NCBI RefSeq assembly: GCF_049341845.1
Contig: NZ_JBMPIT010000007.1
Coordinates: 1 to 64,000 of the forward strand
Reading direction: 5' to 3'
Length of the DNA: 64,000 nt
From: Curtobacterium guangdongense
GTDB taxonomy: Bacteria > Actinomycetota > Actinomycetes > Actinomycetales > Microbacteriaceae
The notes under the pieces were generated by a model. The model did no database searches, was not told the DNA's origin, and saw only the letters and a list, made by a program, of their open reading frames with translations. This document shows positions 8,984-16,521 of the stretch, one piece after another. The position numbers and the translations under genes were made by a program. Numbering within the stretch: position 1 is the stretch's first letter; every line of letters starts with the position of its first letter.

Positions 8984-9450
8984 CGCGTTCCCCAGTCGTA
9001 GAGCTGTTTGCGGAGTTGCAGGTAGACGAAGGTCTCGGTGCCGGTCACGCCGGGGATGGCCCGGATCGTCCCGTTGAGCAGTTCGATGAGGTCGTCGTCG
9101 TCCTCGCAGACGACCTCCACCATGAGGTCGAAGCTGCCGGCGGTCATCACGAGGTAGTCGACCGCCGCCAGTTGCTCGAGTGCGTCGGCGACCTTGCGGG
9201 TGTCGCCGTTCACACGGATGCCGATCATCGCCTGCCGGTGGAACCCGAGCTGCATGGGGTCGGTGACCGCGACGATCTGCATGACGCCGGTCTCGGTGAG
9301 CTTCTGCACGCGCTGCCGGACCGCCGCCTCGCTGAGACCGACCGCCTTGCCGATCTCGCCGTACGGACGGCGCCCGTCTGCCTGGAGTTGCTCGATGATC
9401 CGCTTGGAGATGTCGTCGATCGGTCCCGGACGTCGTGGTGCTGCCGCCAT
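8980..9450 (-). CDS. Lrp/AsnC family transcriptional regulator
   Basis: A 156-residue regulator. An N-terminal winged helix (DDISKRIIEQLQADGRRPY, then LSEAAVRQRVQKL) is followed by an AsnC/RAM effector domain with GFHRQAMIGIRV and GSFDLMVEVVCEDDDD. Such proteins form octamers that respond to amino acids or amines. The ATG at 9450 gives the normal family length; an upstream in-frame ATG at 9462 would add four residues. It leads the leftward polyamine operon and faces the aldehyde dehydrogenase gene, so it probably controls both operons from the shared intergenic DNA. Confidence 0.9.
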   Translation of the reverse strand: MAAAPRRPGPIDDISKRIIEQLQADGRRPYGEIGKAVGLSEAAVRQRVQKLTETGVMQIVAVTDPMQLGFHRQAMIGIRVNGDTRKVADALEQLAAVDYLVMTAGSFDLMVEVVCEDDDDLIELLNGTIRAIPGVTGTETFVYLQLRKQLYDWGTR

Positions 9451-9492
9451 GCCGGACAGCATGGCAGTGCATTCCGGGGGAAAGCAAGGGAA

Positions 9493-9531
9493 TCCGTTGT
9501 GAACACCGTGTTTCGCGACGATTTCCGTTGT
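9493..9531. promoter_or_regulatory. Candidate AsnC operator: direct repeat TCCGTTGT, 31-bp spacing
   Basis: The 8-mer TCCGTTGT occurs at 9493-9500 and again at 9524-9531, in the same orientation and three helical turns apart, in the divergent region between the AsnC gene and the aldehyde dehydrogenase. Lrp/AsnC octamers typically wrap helically phased sites. This is a sequence-based guess only. Confidence 0.3.
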
Positions 9532-9575
9532 TACAAGTCTTCCGAACGAGCGGTTTCCGTGCCAGTATCGCCGCC

Positions 9576-11027
9576 ATGCTGGACAGCACGAAGACGGCGT
9601 CGGACACGGCGACCCGTGACCTCCGGAACTTCGTCGGGGGCGAGTGGACCCCGTCCGGGACGAACACGTCGTTCGGCTTGGTGGACCCGACGACCGAGGC
9701 CGAATACGGCATCTCGCCGATCTCCACCGCCGCTGACGTCGACGCCGCCTTCTCGGCAGCGAGCGCCGCGTTCGACACGTGGCGCCGCACGACCCCGGGG
9801 GAGCGCCAGCTCGCACTGTTCCGGATCGCCGACGCGGTGGAGGCCCGCGCGGACGAGTTCGCGGACCTCGAGTCGCAGGACACCGGGAAGCCCCGCGCCA
9901 CCCTGGTCGAGGACGAGGTCATGCTCTCCGTCGACCAGATCCGCTTCTTCGCCGGCGCCGCGAGGAACCTCGAGGGCCGGAGCGCCGGCGAGTACCTGGC
10001 CGACCACACGTCCTTCGTCCGGCGCGAGCCCATCGGCGTCGTGGCCCAGGTCACCCCGTGGAACTACCCGCTCAACATGGCGGTGTGGAAGATCGCCCCC
10101 GCGCTCGCCGCCGGCAACACCACCGTCCTGAAGCCGAGCGACACGACACCGCTCTCCACGCTGCTGCTCGCCGAGGTCGCCGCGGAGTTCCTGCCGCCGG
10201 GGGTCCTCAACGTCGTACTGGGTGACCACTCCACCGGCGCTGCGATGATCGACCACCCGACCCCGCAGCTCGTGTCCATCACCGGGTCGGTCCGCGCGGG
10301 CATGGCGGTCGCCCGAGCCGCGGCCGGTGACCTCAAGCGCACGCACCTCGAACTCGGCGGCAAGGCCCCCGTGATCGTGTTCGACGACGCCGACATCCCC
10401 TCCGCGGTGGCCGGCATCGTCGCCGCCGGGTTCTTCAACGCCGGGCAGGACTGCACCGCGGCCACCCGGCTCCTGGTGCAGAAGGGCATCCACGACGAGT
10501 TCGTGGCGGCGCTCGCCGAGGAAGCCCGGACGAACGCGAGGACCGGCACGGACGGGTACTTCGGGCCGGTCAACAACGTGAACCAGCTCACGCACGTGCA
10601 GGACTTCCTCGACACGCTCCCCGACCACGCGACGATCGAGCTCGGTGGCCACCGGGTCGGCGACGTCGGGTACTTCCACGAGGCGACGATCGTCTCCGGG
10701 CTGCGGCAGGACGACCGCATCGTCCAGCAGGAGGTGTTCGGCCCCGTGCAGACCGTCCAGCGCTTCCGCACCGAGGCCGAAGCGCTGCGTGCCGCGAACG
10801 ACGTCGAGTACGGCCTGGCGAGCTCGGTGTGGACGACCGACCACGCCAGGGCGATGCGCTTCGCCCGTGACCTCGACTTCGGGTGCGTGTGGATCAACAC
10901 GCACATCCCGATCGTCGCCGAGATGCCGCACGGGGGCTTCAAGCACTCCGGCTACGGCAAGGACCTCTCCCAGTACGGGTTCGACGACTACACCCGCATC
11001 AAGCACGTCATGTCGTACATCGGCTGA
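9576..11027 (+). CDS. Gamma-aminobutyraldehyde dehydrogenase (aldehyde dehydrogenase superfamily)
   Basis: A 483-residue ALDH. It shows VTPWNYPLNMAVWKIAPALA for NAD binding, ELGGKAPVIVFDDADI with the catalytic glutamate, NAGQDCTAATR with the catalytic cysteine, and EVFGPVQTV. The NAGQDCTA variant and the overall sequence match PatD/PuuC-type 4-aminobutanal dehydrogenases, which form 4-aminobutyrate. It heads the rightward operon 33 bp before an ABC polyamine importer and diverges from the aminotransferase operon, so together they give a putrescine-to-GABA route. The ATG at 9576 is near a weak -10-like CAGTAT (9565-9570), so the mRNA may have a very short leader. Confidence 0.92.
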   Translation: MLDSTKTASDTATRDLRNFVGGEWTPSGTNTSFGLVDPTTEAEYGISPISTAADVDAAFSAASAAFDTWRRTTPGERQLALFRIADAVEARADEFADLESQDTGKPRATLVEDEVMLSVDQIRFFAGAARNLEGRSAGEYLADHTSFVRREPIGVVAQVTPWNYPLNMAVWKIAPALAAGNTTVLKPSDTTPLSTLLLAEVAAEFLPPGVLNVVLGDHSTGAAMIDHPTPQLVSITGSVRAGMAVARAAAGDLKRTHLELGGKAPVIVFDDADIPSAVAGIVAAGFFNAGQDCTAATRLLVQKGIHDEFVAALAEEARTNARTGTDGYFGPVNNVNQLTHVQDFLDTLPDHATIELGGHRVGDVGYFHEATIVSGLRQDDRIVQQEVFGPVQTVQRFRTEAEALRAANDVEYGLASSVWTTDHARAMRFARDLDFGCVWINTHIPIVAEMPHGGFKHSGYGKDLSQYGFDDYTRIKHVMSYIG

Positions 11028-11060
11028 CCCTGACCCCCGCACCGAGCAGCAGGAGGCACC

Positions 11061-12248
11061 ATGGCAACGACCGGCACCTTCGCCGAATCCGGAGCAGATC
11101 TCCGGCTCGAGCAGATCACGAAGTCCTTCCCCGGACACACCGCGGTCGACGCCCTCGACCTCACCGTGCCCGCCGGGTCGTTCTTCGCGCTCCTCGGGCC
11201 GTCCGGCTGCGGGAAGACCACCACGCTGCGCCTCGTCGCCGGCCTCGAGGAACCGACGAGCGGCAGCATCCTGCTCGGCGGGAAGGACGTCACCGACACG
11301 AAGCCGTACCAGCGGCCGGTCAACACCGTCTTCCAGAACTACGCGCTGTTCCCGCACATGAGCGTGCTCGACAACGTCGCGTTCGGCCTGAAGCGTCGGC
11401 GCATCCCCGACCCGATGACGAAGGCACGGGAGGCCCTGCACCTCGTGGAGCTCGACTCGTCCGCGTCGAAGCGACCGGCACAGCTCTCCGGCGGCATGCA
11501 GCAGCGCGTCGCCCTGGCCCGCGCGATCGTGAACCGCCCGGCACTGCTGCTCCTCGACGAACCGCTCGGCGCCCTCGACCTGAAGCTCCGGCACCAGATG
11601 CAGCTCGAACTCAAGACGATCCAGGCCGAGGTCGGGCTCACCTTCCTGCACGTCACGCACGACCAGGAAGAAGCGATGACGATGGCCGACACCGTCGCCG
11701 TCATGAACGGTGGCCGGATCGAGCAGATGGGCAGCCCCCAGGACCTCTACGAGCTGCCCCGCACGGCGTTCGTCGCGAACTTCCTCGGCCAGTCGAACCT
11801 GCTCGAGGGCGAGGTCCGGGGCACCGAGGGCGAGCTGCTCGTGGTCGCCACCGCGGCGGGCACCATCGCGGTCCCGACGGCGCGTGCGGTCGCGACCAGC
11901 GGTCGCGTGGTCGTGGGCGTCCGTCCCGAGAAGCTCAAGATCCGCACCGCGGAGCCGTCGCACGAAGCGGGACGCAACATCCTCGGACCCGGTCGCGTGG
12001 TCGACGTCTCGTTCTCCGGCGTCAGCACGCAGTACCTCGTCGACGTGCCGGGGGCCGGCCGCGTCTCCGTCTTCGCGCAGAACACGAAGGGCGGGCCCCG
12101 CATCGCCACGGGCACCGAGGTCTGGCTCACCTGGGGCGTCGACCACGGCTTCGGTCTGGAGGCTCCCATCGCGTCCGACGCGAGCGTCACCACCCAGCCC
12201 GCACCGGGCCTCCAGGCCGAGACCGCCACCGCAGGTGCGGTCGCGTGA
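11061..12248 (+). CDS. potA: Spermidine/putrescine ABC transporter, ATP-binding protein
   Basis: A 395-residue ABC ATPase of the PotA/CUT1 type. Walker A GPSGCGKTT is at residues 46-54, the signature LSGGMQQRVALARAI near 140, Walker B LLLLDEPLGALD near 165, and the H-loop in HVTHDQEEAMTMAD. A TOBE domain fills the last 100 or so residues. It powers the two permeases encoded downstream. The ATG follows AGCAGGAGG. The stop overlaps the binding-protein start in GTGA. The C-terminal extension is alanine- and threonine-rich. Confidence 0.93.
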   Translation: MATTGTFAESGADLRLEQITKSFPGHTAVDALDLTVPAGSFFALLGPSGCGKTTTLRLVAGLEEPTSGSILLGGKDVTDTKPYQRPVNTVFQNYALFPHMSVLDNVAFGLKRRRIPDPMTKAREALHLVELDSSASKRPAQLSGGMQQRVALARAIVNRPALLLLDEPLGALDLKLRHQMQLELKTIQAEVGLTFLHVTHDQEEAMTMADTVAVMNGGRIEQMGSPQDLYELPRTAFVANFLGQSNLLEGEVRGTEGELLVVATAAGTIAVPTARAVATSGRVVVGVRPEKLKIRTAEPSHEAGRNILGPGRVVDVSFSGVSTQYLVDVPGAGRVSVFAQNTKGGPRIATGTEVWLTWGVDHGFGLEAPIASDASVTTQPAPGLQAETATAGAVA

Positions 12249-13456
12249 ACGCCGGGCCGGACCTGGTGCGCGGACTGACGTCCGCGCGGGTGAGCCGACG
12301 CGGGTTCCTGGCCGGCGGTGGCGCGGCGGCGGTCGCCGCCCTGCTGGCGGGGTGCAGCATCAAGGGCTCCGCGGCCTCGCTCGAGGAGCACCCCGTCGAC
12401 TGGACCGCGTTCTGGAAGGACGCGAAGGCGACCAAGGAGCTCAACTTCGCCAACTGGCCGCTCTACATCGACTCCGACCACGGCAAGTCCGAGTCCCTCG
12501 CGCTCTTCAAGCAGGAGACGGGGATCGCGGTCGACTACCAGGCGGTGATCCAGGACAACGCGACGTTCTACGCGACCGTCTCACCGATCCTGCGCGCACA
12601 GGGTGCGACCGGCTACGACCTCGTCGTCATGACGAACGGGTACGAGCTCACCGAGATGATCAAGAACGGCTTCGTGTGCGAGCTCGACCACACGCGGTTG
12701 CCGAACTTCGCGAAGTACGCGTCCGACTCGGTGAAGAACCCGAACTACGACCCGGACAACAAGCACTCGGTCGTCTGGCAGACCGGATTCACCGGGCTCG
12801 CGTACAACCCGAAGTACACCGGGCGGAAGATCACGTCCTTCCAGGACCTCCTCGACCCGGCCTTCACGGGCCGCGTCGGATTGATGAGCGACAACACCGA
12901 GCTCGGCTCCCTGGCGTTGCTCGCCCTCGGCATCGCCCCGGAGACGTCGACCCCCGCCGACTGGCGCAAGGCCCAGGCGTGGCTCAGGAAGCTCCGCCCG
13001 AGCGTCACCGGGTTCTACGACCAGAGCTACATCAACCGGCTCGAGAACGGCGACACCTGGATCACCCAGGCGTGGTCGGGCGACGTGTTCCAGGCGCAGC
13101 AGTCCGGGTTCCCCGACCTGGAGTTCGTCACGCCGGATGAGGGGCAGATGACCTGGCACGACAACATGCTCATCCCGCGGCAGGCGTCGAACCCGGTGTC
13201 GGCGCTGTCCTGGATGGACTTCTACTACACGCCGAAGATCGCGGGGATCGTCGAGGACTACGTCAACTACGTGTGTCCGGTGCCCGCGGCCGAGGACTAC
13301 GTCAGGAACCAGCTCGACGACAAGACGGTGGCGGACAGCCCGCTGGTGTTCCCCGACGCCTCGGTCCTCGAGAAGTCGCACGAGTTCCGGGTGTTCGAGA
13401 ACTACGACGAGTACTCCGAGTGGAACGGCATCTTCAACGCGGTGGTGCAGTCGTGA
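12245..13456 (+). CDS. potD: Spermidine/putrescine-binding lipoprotein of the ABC importer
   Basis: A 403-residue extracellular solute-binding protein. The start is the GTG overlapping the potA stop. The N-terminus has a twin-arginine-like SRRGFLAGG, a hydrophobic stretch and the lipobox LLAGC with Cys37, so it is probably a Tat-exported, membrane-anchored lipoprotein. Mature-region features such as ELNFANWPLYID, YDLVVMTNGYELTEMIKNG and WQTGFTGLAYNP match the PotD/PotF family. It captures the polyamine and delivers it to the permeases encoded next. Confidence 0.92.
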   Translation: MNAGPDLVRGLTSARVSRRGFLAGGGAAAVAALLAGCSIKGSAASLEEHPVDWTAFWKDAKATKELNFANWPLYIDSDHGKSESLALFKQETGIAVDYQAVIQDNATFYATVSPILRAQGATGYDLVVMTNGYELTEMIKNGFVCELDHTRLPNFAKYASDSVKNPNYDPDNKHSVVWQTGFTGLAYNPKYTGRKITSFQDLLDPAFTGRVGLMSDNTELGSLALLALGIAPETSTPADWRKAQAWLRKLRPSVTGFYDQSYINRLENGDTWITQAWSGDVFQAQQSGFPDLEFVTPDEGQMTWHDNMLIPRQASNPVSALSWMDFYYTPKIAGIVEDYVNYVCPVPAAEDYVRNQLDDKTVADSPLVFPDASVLEKSHEFRVFENYDEYSEWNGIFNAVVQS

Positions 13457-14373
13457 CCGCGCTCGGGGTCGCTCCCGGGGTCGGTCTCGACCCGGCGCCG
13501 GTCCGTCGCGGTCGTCGCCGCAGCACGCCGTTCCTGCTCGCGCTGGTCGGGACCGCCTACCTCTGCGTGTTCTTCGTCATCCCGCTCGTGTCCGGGCTCA
13601 TCGTCTCGCTCATGTCGGGCAACCCGGACGACGGCTACACGTTCACGTGGAACTTCGGGATCTACTCGTCCCTGTTCGTGGACCCGCAGGTGCCCTACCT
13701 GACGTTCCTGCTCCGGTCGCTCTGGTACGGCTTCGCTGCGACGCTGGTGACCATCATCGTGGGTTACCCCGTGGCGTACTTCATCGCGTTCCGGGTGTCA
13801 CCGCGGTGGAAGAACCCGCTCCTGATGCTCGTGTTCGTGAGCTTCCTCGTGTCGTTCATCATCCGCACCGACATGTGGGCGTTCGTGCTCGCGTCGCAGG
13901 GGCCCGTCGTCACGTTCCTGCAGGGGATCGGGCTCGCGGGCAAGGACTTCCACATCCTCGGTACCGGGGGCGCGGTGATCTTCGGTGACGCGTACAACGA
14001 CCTCGCCTTCATGGTGCTGCCGATCTACGCGGCGCTCGAACGCATCGACCCGAGACTCGGCGAAGCCGCTCACGACCTCTACGCGGGGCGGTTCCGGGCG
14101 TTCTGGCACACCACGCTGCCCCTGTCGCGTGCCGGCATCTTCGCCGGGGTCCTGCTCGTGTTCATCGACTGCGTGGGGGACCCGGTGAACTCGGCGCTCC
14201 TCGGCGGCACGAACACGTACACGATCGGGCAGGCCATCCAGGACGCCTACTCCGGCAACCAGCAGTACAACGTCGCCGCTGCCCTGTCGACCGTGCTCAT
14301 GGTCGTGCTCGGCATCATCCTGTTCATCTACGCCCGGGTCTCCGGCACCGACGACCTCGAGGACCTCGTATGA
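13453..14373 (+). CDS. potB: Polyamine ABC transporter permease, PotB-like
   Basis: A 306-residue inner-membrane permease with about six transmembrane helices. The EAA loop is recognisable as EAAHDLYAGRFRAFWHTTLP, where the ATPase docks. RSLWYGFAATLVTIIVGYPV begins the BPD_transp_1 domain. The start is a GTG overlapping the binding-protein stop by 4 bp, and the end overlaps the next permease in ATGA. With PotC it forms the heterodimeric channel. Confidence 0.92.
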   Translation: MTALGVAPGVGLDPAPVRRGRRRSTPFLLALVGTAYLCVFFVIPLVSGLIVSLMSGNPDDGYTFTWNFGIYSSLFVDPQVPYLTFLLRSLWYGFAATLVTIIVGYPVAYFIAFRVSPRWKNPLLMLVFVSFLVSFIIRTDMWAFVLASQGPVVTFLQGIGLAGKDFHILGTGGAVIFGDAYNDLAFMVLPIYAALERIDPRLGEAAHDLYAGRFRAFWHTTLPLSRAGIFAGVLLVFIDCVGDPVNSALLGGTNTYTIGQAIQDAYSGNQQYNVAAALSTVLMVVLGIILFIYARVSGTDDLEDLV

Positions 14374-15191
14374 CCGCCGTCGCACCGCGCCGTCACGGCG
14401 TGAACCGTCGTGGGCCCTGGCTCGCCATCGTCTACTGGGTGGTCATCGCGATCACCCTCGTACCGATCGTCTACATGATCGTGTACTCGTTCAACGACGC
14501 CCCCACCAACCGGCTGACCTTCGCGTGGAACGGCTTCACGACGTACTGGTACGCCAACCTCGTGAACGTCTCGGGGCTCGGCTCCGCGTTCGTCACGTCG
14601 GTCGTCATCGCGTTCCTCGCGGCGATCGTCTCGGTCGCGATCGGGCTCCCGCTCGCCCTGGCGCTCGAGCGCTACAAGTTCTTCGGGCGCGGGGCCGTCA
14701 ACGCCGTCGTGTTCGCGGACATCGCGGCGCCGTCGATCGTCGTCGGCTCCGCGTCGCTGTCGTTCTTCCTGTCGATCGGGCTCGGCACCGGATTCCTCAC
14801 GGTGCTGCTCACCCACGTGGCGTTCGACGTCGCGTACGTCGTCGTCGTGCTCCGAGGGCGGATCGCCGGGACGTCGCGTGCGCTCGAGGAGGCCGCCGGC
14901 GACCTCGGCGCGACGCCGTTCCAGGCGTTCCGGCTCGTCACGCTGCCGCTGCTCGCGCCGGGGATGCTCGCCGCAGGGCTGCTGGCGCTGGCGATGTCGA
15001 TCGACGACTACGTGATCACGTCGTTCGTCGCCGGGCCCGCTGTCACCTTCCCGCTGTTCGTGTACGGCGCCGCGAAGGCCGGGATGCCGCCGCAGGTGCT
15101 GTGCTTCGGGACGCTGGTGTTCGCGGTGGGGCTGCTCGTCGCGCTGCTCAACGGGGCGCTCAACCGGCGCTTGTCCCGCACGCGCGGCTGA
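14370..15191 (+). CDS. potC: Polyamine ABC transporter permease, PotC-like
   Basis: A 273-residue permease with six predicted transmembrane segments. MIVYSFNDAPTNRLTFAWNG near the start matches the first periplasmic loop of PotC proteins, and EEAAGDLGATPFQAFRLVTL is the EAA loop. It is the last gene of the rightward operon, with the bidirectional hairpin at 15214-15245 just after it. The start codon overlaps potB. Confidence 0.92.
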   Translation: MTAVAPRRHGVNRRGPWLAIVYWVVIAITLVPIVYMIVYSFNDAPTNRLTFAWNGFTTYWYANLVNVSGLGSAFVTSVVIAFLAAIVSVAIGLPLALALERYKFFGRGAVNAVVFADIAAPSIVVGSASLSFFLSIGLGTGFLTVLLTHVAFDVAYVVVVLRGRIAGTSRALEEAAGDLGATPFQAFRLVTLPLLAPGMLAAGLLALAMSIDDYVITSFVAGPAVTFPLFVYGAAKAGMPPQVLCFGTLVFAVGLLVALLNGALNRRLSRTRG

Positions 15192-15213
15192 TCCGACGCC
15201 CAGAACGCCGGAA

Positions 15214-15245
15214 CGTGCCGCACCGATCGAGACCGGTGCGGCACG
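15214..15245. terminator. Bidirectional intrinsic terminator after potC
   Basis: A 12-bp perfect stem (15214-15225 with 15234-15245) has an 8-nt loop and is followed by CCCTTGTCT. It sits between the potC stop at 15191 and the stop of a small leftward gene at 15254, so it can serve both. Confidence 0.75.
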
Positions 15246-15253
15246 CCCTTGTC

Positions 15254-15364
15254 TCAGTCCTTCCGGACCAGGTCGACCAGGAGCCTGGCGAGGTTCACGA
15301 GCAAGCCCGCGACCCCCAACCAGAACACCCGACGCCCGGGCTTGGGATCGGTGTCGTTCGACAT
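15254..15364 (-). CDS. Small single-pass membrane protein (36 residues)
   Basis: The ORF MSNDTDPKPGRRVFWLGVAG continues into LLVNLARLLVDLVRKD. The ATG at 15364 is preceded by CGGAGG about 8 bases upstream, and the frame ends next to a strong hairpin, so a real small gene is likely. One hydrophobic helix is flanked by charged ends. It converges on potC. No function can be assigned. A longer upstream extension of the frame lacks a ribosome site and overlaps the candidate small RNA, so I do not include it. Confidence 0.55.
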   Translation of the reverse strand: MSNDTDPKPGRRVFWLGVAGLLVNLARLLVDLVRKD

Positions 15365-15444
15365 CGAGACCACCTCCGGTGTCAGCGCCGGCGGACACGA
15401 GGAGCGGGGACCGGGACAGGCGTGCAATCGGGCCGGGGCTCGAT

Positions 15445-15552
15445 TACACTGGACCCGAGCGTTCAGACTCGGGAACGGATTGCGCCCGTCCTCGGCTTTC
15501 CACTCGGAGAGCAACCCGAAGCCCATCACCGTTGGCGCGGTGGTGGGCTTCA
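15445..15552 (+). ncRNA. Candidate small structured RNA with its own terminator
   Basis: A -10-like TACACT (15445-15450) precedes about 95 bases with stable secondary structure. A 6-bp stem (15454-15459 with 15468-15473) is followed by a strong 12-bp terminator-like stem (15519-15530 with 15539-15550, one G-U pair) with an 8-nt loop. No ribosome site leads into a coding frame that explains these elements. I do not recognise a known RNA family. It could instead be a leader for the NUDIX gene that starts at 15658. Confidence 0.35.
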
Positions 15553-15657
15553 CGCTTGCCCCAGGACCACGACCCGGCGGTGTCGGGATCCACGCGACCA
15601 GCCTACGTGGAATGTCACCGGACACCAGGCTCCGCGATGATCTCGTACGCTCGATCG

Positions 15658-16521
15658 ATGGACGCCATCGAGGTCGACGAGCGCGACAGCACCTGGGAAG
15701 ACCACCACCCGCACTTCCGGGTGTACGTCCAGGAGCGTGCCGGCGAAGTCTTCACCACCGAGACAACCGATCTCACCGGCGGCGATGTGCTCCAAGCGAT
15801 CGACTGGGCGCAGCGTCGGGCCGCGGTACACACCGACGCCGTCTGGGCACTCGCACTGGTCGGCCGGGACAGCCGTGCACTCCGCGGACTGACGTGGCTC
15901 GTCGGCATGGACGCGAACGACCCGCCGTCAGACGAGCACGAGATCGACCTGCGTCTTCGGATGACCGCCAGGACGACCACGCCGGTGGGTGTCCCCTCCC
16001 GCGACCAGTGGGAACCGGACCGGTCGGCCGCTACGGTCGTGCACGCGAACCCGTGGTTCACCGTCACGGAGACGATCGACGACTCGGAGCGGAGCTGGTT
16101 CCGACTCCGCTCGGCGGAGAGCGTCATCGTCGTCGCGTCGATCGACGATCGGCTCGTCTTCGTGCACGGCGTCCGTGACACCACCGGACCAGAGCCGCGT
16201 TACGAGTTGCCGTCGGGCGCGATCGACCCCGAAGACGACTCCGCGGCGAATGCTGCCGCCCGGGAGGTCCTCGAAGAGACGGGTGCAGTCTGCGACGAAC
16301 TCGTCGAGGTCGGGACGTTCGTGGCCGAACCGGGGGTGTCCGATGTCCGGACGCACGTGTTCGTCGGCACCGTCACCGAACGGCGCGGCGCCGCACTCGA
16401 GCCCGGCGAGGACTGGACCACCGTCGAGCTCGACCCCGCCGAGGTCGACGCAGCGATCGCCGCCGGCGCGGTCACCGACGGGGCGACCCTCGCCGCACTC
16501 CTGCTGCTCAGGCGGCGGTGA
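15658..16521 (+). CDS. NUDIX hydrolase with an uncharacterised N-terminal domain
   Basis: A 287-residue protein in two parts. Residues 1-115 or so form an acidic domain I do not recognise (TWEDHHPHFRVYVQERAGEV at the start). Residues 140-287 form a NUDIX domain related to ADP-ribose pyrophosphatases, with the box from GAIDPEDDS through AREVLEETGAV at about residues 190-215. The spacing between the Gly and the REVLEE core looks one residue longer than the consensus. It should hydrolyse a nucleoside-diphosphate-linked compound. The ATG at 15658 begins a clean domain; an upstream in-frame ATG exists at 15637. The 3' end overlaps the convergent GMC gene by 14 bp. Confidence 0.8.
   Translation: MDAIEVDERDSTWEDHHPHFRVYVQERAGEVFTTETTDLTGGDVLQAIDWAQRRAAVHTDAVWALALVGRDSRALRGLTWLVGMDANDPPSDEHEIDLRLRMTARTTTPVGVPSRDQWEPDRSAATVVHANPWFTVTETIDDSERSWFRLRSAESVIVVASIDDRLVFVHGVRDTTGPEPRYELPSGAIDPEDDSAANAAAREVLEETGAVCDELVEVGTFVAEPGVSDVRTHVFVGTVTERRGAALEPGEDWTTVELDPAEVDAAIAAGAVTDGATLAALLLLRRR

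Noticed and set aside
15254..15625. A longer leftward protein extending the 36-residue membrane protein
   Set aside because: The extension has no ribosome site, overlaps the candidate RNA stems and starts with non-conserved Pro/Arg-rich text, while a good ribosome site precedes the internal ATG at 15364.
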